Under the pieces are notes generated by a model. That model searched no databases. It was not told where the DNA came from and saw only the letters and a program-made list of their open reading frames with translations. The position numbers were made by a program, and so were the translations under genes. From Dongshaea marina (lineage in GTDB: Bacteria; Pseudomonadota; Gammaproteobacteria; Enterobacterales; Aeromonadaceae), in NCBI RefSeq assembly GCF_003072645.1, contig NZ_CP028897.1, positions 436,001-500,000 of the forward strand: a stretch of DNA of 64,000 nucleotides, read 5' to 3'. Below are positions 30,337 to 39,785 of the stretch, one piece after another; position 1 is the first letter of the stretch; each line of letters opens with the position of its first letter.

Positions 30337-30340
30337 GCAT

Positions 30341-30990
30341 CTGGGAAGGACTATAGAGGATCGGTTGGGTGAATAGAAGAGTCCGGTCCCGGTGAGTTTT
30401 TGAAAAAAAGAGCTCTATCACATAATTATTGAAAATTGCGCAAAACCTCAACATTAACTCATTTGCTTCGATTGTTTAGGAAGAGCTCAGCGAAGTGAGA
30501 CGTGGCTGGTTGATTTATTTTTTCTACGAAGTGGAGGGGGAGGACAGATTGTTTGCCATATCGCATTTTAAAGGTAAGTTTTGTGAGCTGAGTCGACATT
30601 CTGTTTTTGTTTTTGTTTTAGGTGTAGGCTGTTTTTTGAACAGTGGCGGGCCTAAAGCTGAGTGACTCGCTTCTGCCCAGGTATCAGATTCTTTGTTTAC
30701 TGGGCAAGTTTCTGAGAATGAAAAGTGTGTTAGTAAGTTGAAAGACTATCACCAATCTTGCACAGGTGGCTTACTGATTATCTGTCGCTTATTATATATG
30801 CTAGCTGTGGATGCTGTTGGCTTGAGTTGCAGGCTTATCAGGAGATATTACGGATTTCTGCAATCCCTTGTTATATCTGTAATCGGAAATTTTGCTTTCT
30901 AGGGAGAGAGGCGATAATCAATTGCAGGTATGAGAGGGGATTTATACAACAGTAAGGAGAGGAGTTTTTATTAAACTTATATCCGATTAA
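30341..30990. other. AT-rich non-coding stretch upstream of selC and downstream of hns
   Basis: I see no credible gene. Short frames here lack ribosome sites and protein-like composition. The 30340-30420 part is presumably the selC-selB promoter region, on the minus strand. Confidence 0.5.
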
Positions 30991-31014
30991 TAAAGGAGCC
31001 GAGAGGCTCCTTTA
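30991..31014. terminator. Terminator of the hns-like gene
   Basis: AAAGGAGCC and GGCTCCTTT form a nine-base stem with loop GAGA. It lies about 35 bases past the stop of the minus-strand H-NS gene and has A/T runs on both sides. Confidence 0.85.
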
Positions 31015-31049
31015 TCGGGTATTATCATCAGCAATTTAATTGCTAACGA

Positions 31050-31454
31050 TTACTGGATCAGGAACTCATCCATGCTGCGGCCTTCATCCAGAGCACGCTG
31101 GATAGGAGCTGGTTTGCGGCCCTGGCCGGTCCAGGTCTTTTCCTGGCCATTGTCGTCCCAGTAGCGGTATTTCGCCGGGCGAGGAGCGCGCTTAGACTTA
31201 GTCTTTGTTTTGGTTTCAGTCAGACCAGACAGGTCGGTCAGGTCAATACCATCAGCTTCCATCATCTGCAGGTATTCGTTAATTTTCTGCTGACGAGCCT
31301 CGCGCTCCTGACGAACAGAGGCTTCGGATTCTCTGCGCTCATCGACGATAGACTGCAGCTTCTCCAGACCCTCTTCTAACTGCTCCAGAGTCAGGTCACG
31401 ACAAGTTGCACGAAGGCTGCGGATGTTTAATAAAACCTTGATGAAATCAATCAT
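31050..31454 (-). CDS. hns: H-NS family nucleoid-associated protein
   Basis: H-NS proteins coat AT-rich DNA, silence horizontally acquired genes and bridge DNA. The 134-residue product has an N-terminal helical dimerisation region (residues 1-64, rich in E, R, Q and L), a flexible basic linker (TKTKTKSKRAPRPAKYRY), and the C-terminal DNA-binding domain with the core TWTGQGRKPAPIQRAL containing the Q-G-R minor-groove motif. It resembles VicH/H-NS of Vibrio and Aeromonas. A long AT-rich upstream region suggests autoregulation. Confidence 0.93.
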   Translation of the reverse strand: MIDFIKVLLNIRSLRATCRDLTLEQLEEGLEKLQSIVDERRESEASVRQEREARQQKINEYLQMMEADGIDLTDLSGLTETKTKTKSKRAPRPAKYRYWDDNGQEKTWTGQGRKPAPIQRALDEGRSMDEFLIQ

Positions 31455-32200
31455 AATATTCCTACCCAGTTAATTATCTCTTTGCATATACAATATATAG
31501 TCAAGCATAAAAAAAAGTCCATTTAAGATGTCGACTAAATTGCTAATTTTGATTTGTTCGTTGCTATTTTTGTTATCAGTCTGTCGAATTCAGCCTGTTG
31601 CGCCGACAACGATCAGCACAAGAATACACGAGTTATTTTATGCTATCAACAATTAGTGCTATTTCAAGACAGAAGCTGTTTGCTCAAAGCTATAATGATT
31701 AAGTCCGGGTTAAGGTTCTGGTAATTGTGACAAATTGTGACAGTTTTCTGAGCGTTGGCATATTTAGGGGATTTAACAAGAGTCCTGCGATGCTTGCCTT
31801 AGGAGTTCCCCTGCTATTAGAGACCGCACAGCTATCTTAGCGGAGATTTAAATAGGAGGATTCCCTTATTTTAAAGTCGTCGGGAAAATATCGCACTCAG
31901 GATTTGCAGATTTATATAATGATCATCTTCACTATTCCTGATGATTCTGCCTGGGGTGTTTATAAGAGTAAATGGATGCTCGCGACCGATCTTAGTTTGG
32001 GTCTTTATCTATCTTTCAGCTATCCGCTTATGCTCCTTGACTCCGGTTTCGAAGATATTTCAAATACGAAGTCATTGCTTCGAAAGATCTTCTGTGAATG
32101 AGAGAGGATGAAGCGAGCGCTTCGGCTGGTGCTGTGTTCACTGAGGGATGCAAGCCTTTATAGAGCATCCTTGCGGATGCCCTATAAAGTATAAGCAGGG
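31455..32200. other. AT-rich intergenic region with a 34-base imperfect hairpin
   Basis: This contains the promoter region of hns on the minus strand. The stretch has no convincing gene; a 65-codon frame at 31904-32101 lacks a ribosome site. At 32156-32189 there is a stem CTTTATAG-A-GCATCC / GGATGC-C-CTATAAAG with loop TTGC, interrupted by one A/C mismatch. It lacks a T run, so it looks like a REP-type element rather than a terminator. Confidence 0.5.
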
Positions 32201-32203
32201 CTA

Positions 32204-33391
32204 TCAGGAGGAGGGAGGAGTTTCCTGATACTGCTGCTGGTTCTGCAGGGGTTTTGCATACATGCTGAGAACCTGTTCCCTGAGATCCTGTGGGATAGCG
32301 GCGATATGCTGATTGAAGCGCGAACGATCTTCGTGGGTGATATCCGTATGATCCTCCCCTGCGGCCAGGTAGTTGCTGGGGAACAGATGGTAGTTTTTGT
32401 GGATCGCCTCATCGATGGCTGCTGCCAACTCATCGGCGCCCTGGTAATCACCAGTCATCTGCTCGCCGAAGGCGACATGGATGCGCCCCTTGAATCCGGA
32501 GATCCCCTGGGCGATGCTGCGAATATCCTCCAACTCACTCTTTTGGTAGCTCCCTTCCCGGGCTATGGCGAGTAACTCGTTAGCCTTGGCTGCATCTCCC
32601 GGGTCATATTCATAGGAGATCGAGACCGGCACCAGGTTGAGTGAGCGGATGTAGTCAGCAAAGGGTACTTTTTGCTTTTTGCCGTTCATATAGAACATCT
32701 TGAGGATCGCCGGATCGGTTTGATCATCGCCATCCTTAGCACGTCCCTCTTTCTGGGCAATCCAGATCGAGTGTTTCCCCTCAATCGAGTGGCGGATATA
32801 GGCCGAGAGTTTGTCAAAGGCACGCATCATTTCACGGGGGCCTTTGGCCGAGCGTCTGACAATAAAGCTCTTATTCAGACGCATCAGTGCCGTTGCGTAG
32901 TCGGTCTTTAACAGGTTGTCGCCGATGGCGATCCGTACCGTATCCATCCCTTTACGGTGCAGCCCCAGATTGACAAAGGCGGGATCCATTGAGATATCTC
33001 TGTGATTCGAGATAAAGAGGTAGGCCTTGCTGGGATCCAGTCGGTCCAGTCCTGAGTAGGTGACGCCATCGGTGGATGAAGCGATGATATGCTCCATATA
33101 GCGTTCAACCTCAAGCTGGACCTGATAGACGCTTTCGAAGCCACCCCATTTCTTTTTCAGGTAGAGGCTGATCAGAGGCCGAAGTAGCCAGGGCGCGGCA
33201 GAATAAAGCTTTGGATATCGGTATTTTGCGACGACAGAGAGAAATTCCCGATCATGAATAATATCCTTAATCGCTGATTTTACTTCGTCATCATTGTAGG
33301 GACGGATATCACTAAACTGGTCCCCATCGGTCACTGTTTGCATTGGATTGTATTTTGCCGCTGTTGAAATGGAGGGTGAAAAAGGAGACAT
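32204..33391 (-). CDS. Acyltransferase of the PlsC-like superfamily
   Basis: This is likely a membrane-associated glycerolipid acyltransferase transferring an acyl chain from CoA or ACP. The 395-residue product carries the block YLFISNHRDISMDPAFVNL, then FIVRRSAKG and WIAQKEGRAKDGDD, which correspond to the acyltransferase blocks I-III. The histidine-to-aspartate spacing is one residue longer than classical HX4D. The last 40 residues are polar and Q-rich. Start choice is uncertain: ATG at 33391 or 33343 (MQTVTDGD), neither with a good ribosome site. Substrate unknown. Confidence 0.75.
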   Translation of the reverse strand: MSPFSPSISTAAKYNPMQTVTDGDQFSDIRPYNDDEVKSAIKDIIHDREFLSVVAKYRYPKLYSAAPWLLRPLISLYLKKKWGGFESVYQVQLEVERYMEHIIASSTDGVTYSGLDRLDPSKAYLFISNHRDISMDPAFVNLGLHRKGMDTVRIAIGDNLLKTDYATALMRLNKSFIVRRSAKGPREMMRAFDKLSAYIRHSIEGKHSIWIAQKEGRAKDGDDQTDPAILKMFYMNGKKQKVPFADYIRSLNLVPVSISYEYDPGDAAKANELLAIAREGSYQKSELEDIRSIAQGISGFKGRIHVAFGEQMTGDYQGADELAAAIDEAIHKNYHLFPSNYLAAGEDHTDITHEDRSRFNQHIAAIPQDLREQVLSMYAKPLQNQQQYQETPPSS

Positions 33392-33541
33392 TTTACACGC
33401 TTTGGCTGTCAGATCTAACGCTTTACGCCCGGGGATGTCGGATTATTAATCGACGAAAGGAAAAGCTGGCGGCCGATGAGCAAGCTTTTTAAAATGGGTG
33501 AGCTTTAAATGAGTCAATATCAATGATGATGGGAGTGGTTG

Positions 33542-33766
33542 ATGATAGTACCCTGGCAGGAGCTTGATCCTGACACTCTGGAGAATCTCCTGCAATCTTT
33601 TGTATTGCGTGAGGGAACCGATTATGGAGAGCAGGAGCTTAGCCTGGAGCATAAGGTTGAGCAGTTAAAGGAGCAGCTAAAGCGCAAGGAGCTGGTACTG
33701 GTTTACAGCGAGTTGCACGAGTCGGTGAACCTGATGCCTGCCGATGCTTTTTCTGAGAAGGATTAG
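33542..33766 (+). CDS. yheU: YheU family protein (UPF0270)
   Basis: This small conserved protein of unknown function is found beside the crp/yhfA genes in gammaproteobacteria. The 74-residue product begins [20 protein letters not shown] and contains [22 protein letters not shown], matching the family. The ATG at 33542 is preferred over an in-frame TTG one codon earlier. Its stop codon lies at the left edge of a MITE-like insertion. Confidence 0.92.
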   Translation: MIVPWQELDPDTLENLLQSFVLREGTDYGEQELSLEHKVEQLKEQLKRKELVLVYSELHESVNLMPADAFSEKD

Positions 33767-34031
33767 GCTCTGTTGACGTAACAGATTTTGAACCTGTTGC
33801 CCCTGAAAATGCTCTGTTCGCGACGCGAATCATGAAGTTTAGTTGTTCTAAATGAGTGGTGAGCAACAATGAACAGGGCTTTTTTCAGGCGCAACCCGTA
33901 GAGCAGTGGCTATTTTCCCTCCCAGCGGCGTTATCAAATGTTCATGTAGAATAACTACACCACACGTTTTCTGCCTTGCTGGTCGAAAAAATTGCCAACT
34001 GCAGAACCAAGTCCGTTATGTCAACAGAGCC
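33766..34031. mobile_element. 266-base MITE-like element with 17-base inverted ends
   Basis: The ends read GGCTCTGTTGACGTAAC and, on the other strand, GGCTCTGTTGACATAAC, inverted and differing at one base. They are flanked by TA on each side. The interior has no transposase and no credible gene. The ends resemble those of IS5/IS903-type elements, so a full-length relative elsewhere could mobilise it. It sits exactly between the yheU stop codon and the yheU terminator hairpin; removing it would leave TAA as stop. Confidence 0.75.
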
Positions 34032-34037
34032 TAATAG

Positions 34038-34062
34038 AGAGGCTGTAAGTACAGCCTCTTTT
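34038..34062. terminator. Hairpin between yheU and yhfA
   Basis: AGAGGCTGTA and TACAGCCTCT form a ten-base stem with a two-base centre, followed by TTT. It serves the convergent yheU and yhfA genes; the MITE now separates it from yheU. Confidence 0.8.
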
Positions 34063-34088
34063 GGATTCCAGTCTTCAGGCGCTAGTTA

Positions 34089-34511
34089 TCAGACAGTCTG
34101 TTGTGGGGCGAGTTGTTCAATCACATAGCTGTGGCTGATGGTGAGTGCTTTTTCCAGCATCAGCGAGACACTACAGTATTTTTCCATCGACAGCTCAACC
34201 GCCCGGGCGACCTGTTTTTCACTCAGCTTGTTCCCCGTGACAATAAAGTGCAGGTGAATTTTGGTAAATACCCGGGGCGTACTGTCGGCGCGCTCGCTGT
34301 CGATTTCGACCTGACAGTCGCTAATCTCCTGACGAGCTTTTTGTAGGATAGAGACCACATCAATGGTACTGCAGCCTCCGGCCGCCATCAGTACCATCTC
34401 CATCGGGCTTGCGCCGTTCCCCGGATTGGAACCATCCATGATCAGGCTATGTCCGGACTCAGTAGTGCCCTGCATCTGCATCTCATCTATCCATTTAACC
34501 TTGGCTTTCAT
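34089..34511 (-). CDS. yhfA: OsmC family protein YhfA
   Basis: OsmC/Ohr-fold proteins are often thiol-dependent peroxidases; YhfA itself is poorly characterised. The 140-residue product has both conserved cysteines, MAAGGCSTIDVVS and MEKYCSVSLML. The chosen start MKAKVKWIDEMQMQG matches the family; the longer open frame extends into the crp promoter region. It is divergent from crp, the standard arrangement. Confidence 0.92.
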   Translation of the reverse strand: MKAKVKWIDEMQMQGTTESGHSLIMDGSNPGNGASPMEMVLMAAGGCSTIDVVSILQKARQEISDCQVEIDSERADSTPRVFTKIHLHFIVTGNKLSEKQVARAVELSMEKYCSVSLMLEKALTISHSYVIEQLAPQQTV

Positions 34512-34755
34512 CTTGTCTCCATTGGCATAGTGTGGTGAATTGCTATAGGATATGGGCGGCCCGGCAAATTCTACCTTGGCGGCACTAAAGGACGAGGCGA
34601 GCACAGATTGCTCCTGCCAATATAAATCTTTTAATACCTACACGCAGACATCTGTCAGGCTGGAAGCCATTTTAGCAACTTTTAACTCAAAAGATGCAGG
34701 ACCTCTCTCAGACCGAGAGTCGTTGTGCAGCATAATCGAAACGAGAGGGAAACCG

Positions 34756-35394
34756 ATGGTAATTGGCAAACCACAAAGCGATCCAACCCTGGAATGGTTT
34801 TTGTCACACTGCCATATTCACAAGTACCCTGCAAAAAGCACTCTGATGCATGCAGGCGAAAAAGCAGAGACGCTTTACTACATAGTAAAAGGCGCCGTGG
34901 CAGTTCTCATCAAAGATGAAGATGGCAAAGAGATGATCCTCTCATACCTCAATGAGGGAGACTTCATCGGTGAGATGGGGCTTTTTGAAGAGACTGAGAG
35001 TCCGGAAAGAACCGCTTGGGTTCGTTCTAAGACGGCTTGTGAAGTCGCAGAGGTCTCCTATAAAAAATTCCGTCAATTGATTCAGGTTAACCCTGAAATT
35101 CTGATGCGTCTGTCGGGACAGATTGCAAACCGTTTGCATACAACCAGCCAGAAAGTCAGTGATCTGGCATTTTTGGATGTGACCGGACGAATTGCGCAAA
35201 CCCTGCTTAATCTGGCCAAGCAGCCAGATGCGATGACCCATCCGGATGGAATGCAGATCAAGATCACCCGCCAGGAAATTGGCCAAATCGTTGGCTGTTC
35301 TCGCGAGACGGTGGGAAGGATCCTGAAAATGCTGGAGGAGCAGAACCTGATCTCGGCTCATGGTAAGACCATAGTCGTATTCGGAACCCGCTAA
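34756..35394 (+). CDS. crp: cAMP receptor protein CRP
   Basis: CRP is the cAMP-dependent global regulator of carbon catabolism. The 212-residue product begins [20 protein letters not shown] and contains the cAMP pocket GEMGLFEE...[16 protein letters not shown]. The C-terminal helix-turn-helix is [21 protein letters not shown], essentially identical to E. coli, and it ends in VVFGTR. An upstream in-frame extension is not conserved. Confidence 0.97.
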   Translation: MVIGKPQSDPTLEWFLSHCHIHKYPAKSTLMHAGEKAETLYYIVKGAVAVLIKDEDGKEMILSYLNEGDFIGEMGLFEETESPERTAWVRSKTACEVAEVSYKKFRQLIQVNPEILMRLSGQIANRLHTTSQKVSDLAFLDVTGRIAQTLLNLAKQPDAMTHPDGMQIKITRQEIGQIVGCSRETVGRILKMLEEQNLISAHGKTIVVFGTR

Positions 35395-35407
35395 TCCATT
35401 GCAGAAA

Positions 35408-35432
35408 GGGCCACATTCGTGGCCCGATTTTT
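35408..35432 (+). terminator. crp terminator
   Basis: GGGCCAC and GTGGCCC form a stem with loop ATTC, followed by GATTTTT. It lies 14 bases after the crp stop. Confidence 0.88.
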
Positions 35433-35440
35433 AGGCCAGA

Positions 35441-36301
35441 TTAACCAAGGTTCTTGATCAGGACCGAGGTATCACAGTGGCCATAACCCGCCTCGATCAG
35501 GCTCTGATAATAACGATCAACCAGCTTAGTGATCGGTAGCTCCACTCCCAGTTTTTTTCCTTCCGATAGACAATAACTAAGATCCTTGTGCATCAGCTCA
35601 ATGGCAAAGCCAAAGTCGAACTCGCCCTGGCCCATGGTGACGGCACGATTGTCCAGCTGCCAGGATTGAGCGGCACCGCCTCCCAGTACCCTGGCAATAG
35701 TCGGGATATCCAGCCCCGATTTCTGAGCCAGGGTCAGCCCCTCGGAGAGTCCCTGAAGAATACCGGCGATGCAGATCTGATTGACCATCTTGCAGCGCTG
35801 GCCTGAACCCGGGCCGCCCACGTGGGTGACACGCTTACCATAGCTACTCAGGACAGGCTCAACCCGGCTAAAGGCATAAGGCTCTCCCCCGACCATGATG
35901 GTGAGCTTACCCTGCTCGGCGCCACTCTGGCCTCCGGAGACCGGGGCATCCAGGTAATGAACCTGATGCTGCAGGCAGTATTCTGACATCTCTTCGGCAA
36001 GGTGTGCTGAGGTGGTTGTGTGATCAACAATGATGGTGCCGGGTTTGAGTTCGCTGGCGATCCCTCTGGGGCCGGAGATCATCTGGCGAACATCCTGATC
36101 CTTTCCGACACAGAGCATGATGCAGTCTGCATCTTTTACGGCTTGTCGGGCTGTGTCGGCAACCGGACCGCCATATTCGCTCACCCATTTCTGTGCCTTG
36201 GTTTCGGTGCGGTTATAAACCGTGACCGGATAGCCCGCCTGGTGAAGGTGCCCCGCCATGGGGTAGCCCATCACGCCCAATCCTAAAAAAGCGACCTGCA
36301 T
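35441..36301 (-). CDS. NAD(P)-dependent beta-hydroxyacid dehydrogenase (3-hydroxyisobutyrate dehydrogenase family)
   Basis: This enzyme oxidises a small 3-hydroxyacid such as 3-hydroxyisobutyrate or tartronate semialdehyde. The 286-residue product begins MQVAFLGLGVMGYPMAGHL (nucleotide-binding loop), has the substrate motif DAPVSGGQSGAEQGKLTIMVGG, and has the catalytic lysine in GQRCKMVNQI. I chose the ATG immediately before the Rossmann motif. The substrate cannot be assigned from sequence alone. It is convergent with crp. Confidence 0.85.
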   Translation of the reverse strand: MQVAFLGLGVMGYPMAGHLHQAGYPVTVYNRTETKAQKWVSEYGGPVADTARQAVKDADCIMLCVGKDQDVRQMISGPRGIASELKPGTIIVDHTTTSAHLAEEMSEYCLQHQVHYLDAPVSGGQSGAEQGKLTIMVGGEPYAFSRVEPVLSSYGKRVTHVGGPGSGQRCKMVNQICIAGILQGLSEGLTLAQKSGLDIPTIARVLGGGAAQSWQLDNRAVTMGQGEFDFGFAIELMHKDLSYCLSEGKKLGVELPITKLVDRYYQSLIEAGYGHCDTSVLIKNLG

Positions 36302-36492
36302 CCTTTTTCTCCGTCGATAGATGAATTGAACTGCGCCCAATCTATTGGCTTTTTCGGGGATCTACAATGATCAATTGAAAAAATTGATGAACCGGCCTTC
36401 AGAGGGCTGGTCAAGGTAGGAAAAGCCCAGAGAGGAGGCTTCTGTTTTGGGCGCTTCTCTCTGGACCTTTGTGTCGGCGGGATTTTGCCTGA

Positions 36493-38421
36493 TTAGCTGG
36501 CGCTGAGTTGTGCCTCAAAGGCTTGCTGCCTGGCATCTATTTCATGCTCAAGCTCCAGCCACTCTTCTTCGTGTTGTGCGAGGGCCTGCTGGCTACGGGT
36601 TCGAAGATCCAGGGCCTCCTGGAGCTTCATCTTATTGGCTGGCTCGTAGATATCCGACTCTGCCAGCTGTTGTTCAATGCTTTCCAGCTGGCTCTGCTCC
36701 TTGTCCATCGCTTTTTCCAGCTGTTGCAGGCGTTTCTTCAATGGGCCAATCTCACTGCGAAACTCAGCCTCCATACGCTTGCGCTGTTTTCGATCCAGGG
36801 TCGGCTCAGGGCTGTTTTGCTCGGGCTGAGATTTAGTGTTGTTTTTGGTTGCAGGATCGGTCAGCCAGCGATAGTAATCATCCAGATCCCCATCGAATGG
36901 GCTTACCCTTTGGGCATTGACCAGATAGAGCTCATCGGTGACCGAACGCAGCAGGTGGCGGTCGTGAGAGACCAGCACCAGAGCACCCTCATAGGCCTGT
37001 AGTGCCAGGGTCAGGGCCTGACGCATCTCCAGATCCAGGTGGTTGGTTGGCTCATCAAGGAGCAGCAGATTCGGGCGCTGCCAGATGATTAAGGCCAGCA
37101 CCAGGCGTGCCTTCTCACCTCCGGAGAAGGTTTCAACAGGCTCGAACACCTTATCACCACTAAAGTCAAAGCCACCCAGGTAGTTTCTCAGTTGCTGCTC
37201 GGTTGCATTCGGAGCTAGCAGCGCGAGCTGCTGCAGCGGCCCCATGTCGACCCGCAGGGTCTCAAGCTGGTGCTGCGAGAAGTAGCCGATGCGGACCCCG
37301 GGGCTCAGGGCCAGTTCACCATTTTGCGGGGCAAGCTCCCCGGCCAACAGTTTGATCAGAGTGGATTTACCGGCACCGTTGCGCCCCAGAAGGCCGATGC
37401 GGCTACCAGGGATCAGGCTGAATTTCACCTCTTCTAGGATCGGCTTGTCGAGTTGGTAGCCTGCCGTTATCTGCTCGAGTTTTAACAATGGATTTGGCAA
37501 AGAGGGCGCAGGTTTAAACTCAAACTGAAAGGGGGAGTCCACATGGGCCGGGGCGATTAGCTCCATCTTCTCGATTGCCTTGAGGCGACTTTGAGCCTGG
37601 CGGGCCTTACTTGCCTTGTAGCGGAAGCGATCCACATATTTTTGCATGTGGGCAATGCTGCGCTGCTGCTTTTCAAACAGGTGCTGTTGCTGAGAGAGTT
37701 TTTCTGCCCGTTGCCGTTCATAATCTGAGTAGCCACCCTGATAGAGGTTGAGCTGGTTGTGCTCAATATGCACTATCTCTTCGATGATCTGATCGAGAAA
37801 ATCCCGGTCGTGGGAGATCAGGAGCAGGGTGCCGGGGTAGTTGTTTAGCCAGTTGCCCAGCCAGATCACCGCATCCAGATCCAGGTGGTTGGTTGGCTCA
37901 TCGAGCAGTAGCAGATCGGAGCGGCACATCAGGGCCTGAGCCAGATTCAGGCGCATTCGCCATCCCCCGGAAAAGGCGCTGACCGGGTTCGCGAGCTCGG
38001 CATCGGCAAAGCCTAAACCATGCAGCAGGGTCGCGGCCCGGGCCTTGGCACTATAGCCGCCAATGATCTCAATTCGGGTGTGCAGCTCGGCAATTTTGTG
38101 GCCATCATCGCTTCGCTCGGCTTCGGTAAGCTCGCGCTCCAGTTGCCGAAACTCCCGATCGCCATCGAGAACATAATCCAGGGCGCTACAATCGAGTGCA
38201 GGAGTCTCCTGGGCTACACTGGCGATCTGCCAGTGGCGTGGCAGAGAAAGTTCGCCGCTGTCTACAGAGAGTTCGCCTCTGAGCAGGGCGAACAGGGATG
38301 ATTTGCCACAGCCGTTTTTACCCACCAGGCCAACCTTGTGCCCGGCATGGATAGTGAGGTTGGTTTGGTTGAGCAGTCGCTCTGTACCTCGGTAGAGGCT
38401 GATATCACTTAGGGTGATCAT
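36493..38421 (-). CDS. yheS: ABC-F family ATPase YheS
   Basis: ABC-F proteins act on ribosomes and lack membrane domains. The 642-residue product has two ATP cassettes: Walker A GLVGKNGCGKSS with signature SAFSGGWRMRLNLAQALM and LLLLDEPTNHLDLDAV, then GLLGRNGAGKST with ETFSGGEKARLVLAL and LLLLDEPTNHLDLEM. Between them is the ABC-F linker rich in R, K and Q (MQKYVDRFRYKASKARQAQS). The C-terminal 120 residues are a charged coiled coil. In E. coli yheS also lies in the yheU/yheV region, which supports the name. Confidence 0.93.
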   Translation of the reverse strand: MITLSDISLYRGTERLLNQTNLTIHAGHKVGLVGKNGCGKSSLFALLRGELSVDSGELSLPRHWQIASVAQETPALDCSALDYVLDGDREFRQLERELTEAERSDDGHKIAELHTRIEIIGGYSAKARAATLLHGLGFADAELANPVSAFSGGWRMRLNLAQALMCRSDLLLLDEPTNHLDLDAVIWLGNWLNNYPGTLLLISHDRDFLDQIIEEIVHIEHNQLNLYQGGYSDYERQRAEKLSQQQHLFEKQQRSIAHMQKYVDRFRYKASKARQAQSRLKAIEKMELIAPAHVDSPFQFEFKPAPSLPNPLLKLEQITAGYQLDKPILEEVKFSLIPGSRIGLLGRNGAGKSTLIKLLAGELAPQNGELALSPGVRIGYFSQHQLETLRVDMGPLQQLALLAPNATEQQLRNYLGGFDFSGDKVFEPVETFSGGEKARLVLALIIWQRPNLLLLDEPTNHLDLEMRQALTLALQAYEGALVLVSHDRHLLRSVTDELYLVNAQRVSPFDGDLDDYYRWLTDPATKNNTKSQPEQNSPEPTLDRKQRKRMEAEFRSEIGPLKKRLQQLEKAMDKEQSQLESIEQQLAESDIYEPANKMKLQEALDLRTRSQQALAQHEEEWLELEHEIDARQQAFEAQLSAS

Positions 38422-38506
38422 AGGTATTCCAAATCTTATCAGGGATGCGCCACGCCAGGCATTGTGCAGTAATGGTGCACTATTTGCGAGCCTGGCGTGA
38501 ATTCAT

Positions 38507-39181
38507 TTATCGACTACGCTTGGTGGCACTCTTTTCATACGCCAGGTGAGCTTTCTCCAGCTCTGATACGCAAGCCTGCTGAATAAAGGGAAGCAGTTGT
38601 TCTATCTTCTCCTGAGGCCAGTTCCACCATTGGAGCTGTTGCAGTTTAGCTATGTCGCTCTCACTAAAGCGCTTTCGGATCTCCTTTGCCGGGGTGCCGG
38701 CAACCAGGGTATAGGGGGCGACATTTCGGGTGACCACGGCGCGGGCCGCGATGATGGCTCCATCCCCTATACTGACTCCGGGCATCAAAAGGGCCTGGGT
38801 TCCGATCAATACATCGTTGCCGATCCGGGTATCACCTCGGCTTTCATAGCTTCGCTCGAGGGCTTCCGGCTTCAGGAAGGGATAGGTGCTGATAAACTCC
38901 TGATTATGAGTGTGATTGCCTCCCATCAGGATAATGACACCGGCTGCGATCTGCACATAATCCCCGATATACAACTTGTCGATGGGCCACTTTGGCTTCC
39001 AGCCGGTTTGGGGATCCCGGCTGTAGCGATCGCCATGGAGGTAGCGTACCGCGACATCTTCAAATCGGCCATCGTAGTAGCCGCTGAAATAGCTGTGAGT
39101 ACCCTGAAGGATGATATTCGGGTTGGTGACTCCCTGGTGCAGGTATTCAAACCGGGACCAGTGGGGGCAAAGATTTTTCAT
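38507..39181 (-). CDS. CatB-related O-acetyltransferase (xenobiotic acetyltransferase type)
   Basis: This is a left-handed beta-helix acetyltransferase related to CatB/Vat proteins, which use acetyl-CoA to acetylate chloramphenicol or streptogramins. Many chromosomal members have unknown substrates. The 224-residue product shows hexapeptide repeats in IGDYVQIAAGVIILMGG and IGNDVLIGTQALLMPGVSIG with AIIAARAVVTRNV. It also has the catalytic histidine region GGNHTHNQEF and the C-terminal AGTPAKEIRKRF. Drug resistance is possible but not shown. Confidence 0.85.
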   Translation of the reverse strand: MKNLCPHWSRFEYLHQGVTNPNIILQGTHSYFSGYYDGRFEDVAVRYLHGDRYSRDPQTGWKPKWPIDKLYIGDYVQIAAGVIILMGGNHTHNQEFISTYPFLKPEALERSYESRGDTRIGNDVLIGTQALLMPGVSIGDGAIIAARAVVTRNVAPYTLVAGTPAKEIRKRFSESDIAKLQQLQWWNWPQEKIEQLLPFIQQACVSELEKAHLAYEKSATKRSR

Positions 39182-39429
39182 GGTTCTGTCCTATATCTGG
39201 TTGATTAAAAAAATAAACAATTGATGGATAGATCTATCCTGTACCGATTTATCGGCAGATATAGGGGAGCAGGGCGCGCAGGCAAAAGCGCAGCGCAGAT
39301 AGCGCAAGCATGAAGTGTCTCTTTATCATGCTGCTATCCTAGCTCAGGATTTAACCTGTGAGCAAGGGAATATTGTGCGAGAGAGTGAATCGGCTATGAT
39401 GAGCCTTTGATCATGGTAATGGAGGCAGG

Positions 39430-39624
39430 ATGCAAAGGGAATCAAGGTGGCGCTTTATCGCCGGTGCCAGCTGTCCAAAGTGCGAGAAGCTTGATGGCAT
39501 GCAGTACCGTGATGGCGAACAGGGCCAGGAGATGCGTTGTGCATTTTGTGACTATCAGCAGCTGATGGATGAGCCGTCAAGCCAAGAAGCCCCGGCTCAG
39601 ATGATCGGCGTTTTTAAGCCCTGA
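39430..39624 (+). CDS. yheV: YheV family putative metal-binding protein
   Basis: A 64-residue protein with two CxxC pairs, SCPKCEKLDG and RCAFCDYQ, spaced like a small zinc ribbon. The N terminus RFIAGASCPKC matches the YheV family. Function is unknown. It precedes slyD, as in E. coli where yheV lies near slyD and kefB. A GGAGG ribosome site lies seven bases before the ATG. Confidence 0.9.
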   Translation: MQRESRWRFIAGASCPKCEKLDGMQYRDGEQGQEMRCAFCDYQQLMDEPSSQEAPAQMIGVFKP

Positions 39625-39785
39625 AAGGGCTCCGGATGGCTAGTTGTGGTATGCCCCTGCATTTTGGCTTAGAATAAACCCCGGGTAGGCAAACTAATTC
39701 CCTGTGTAAATGAACCTGTCTACCTGAAGGCCCCCTGGGGGCCTTACTCCTTTCCCTTATCAGAGAATTTCTAGCAGGCCTAACC

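Noticed and set aside
30693-30902. 69-codon plus-strand frame upstream of hns
   Set aside because: AT-rich region, no ribosome site, hydrophobic but irregular sequence, overlapping a second frame of similar length.
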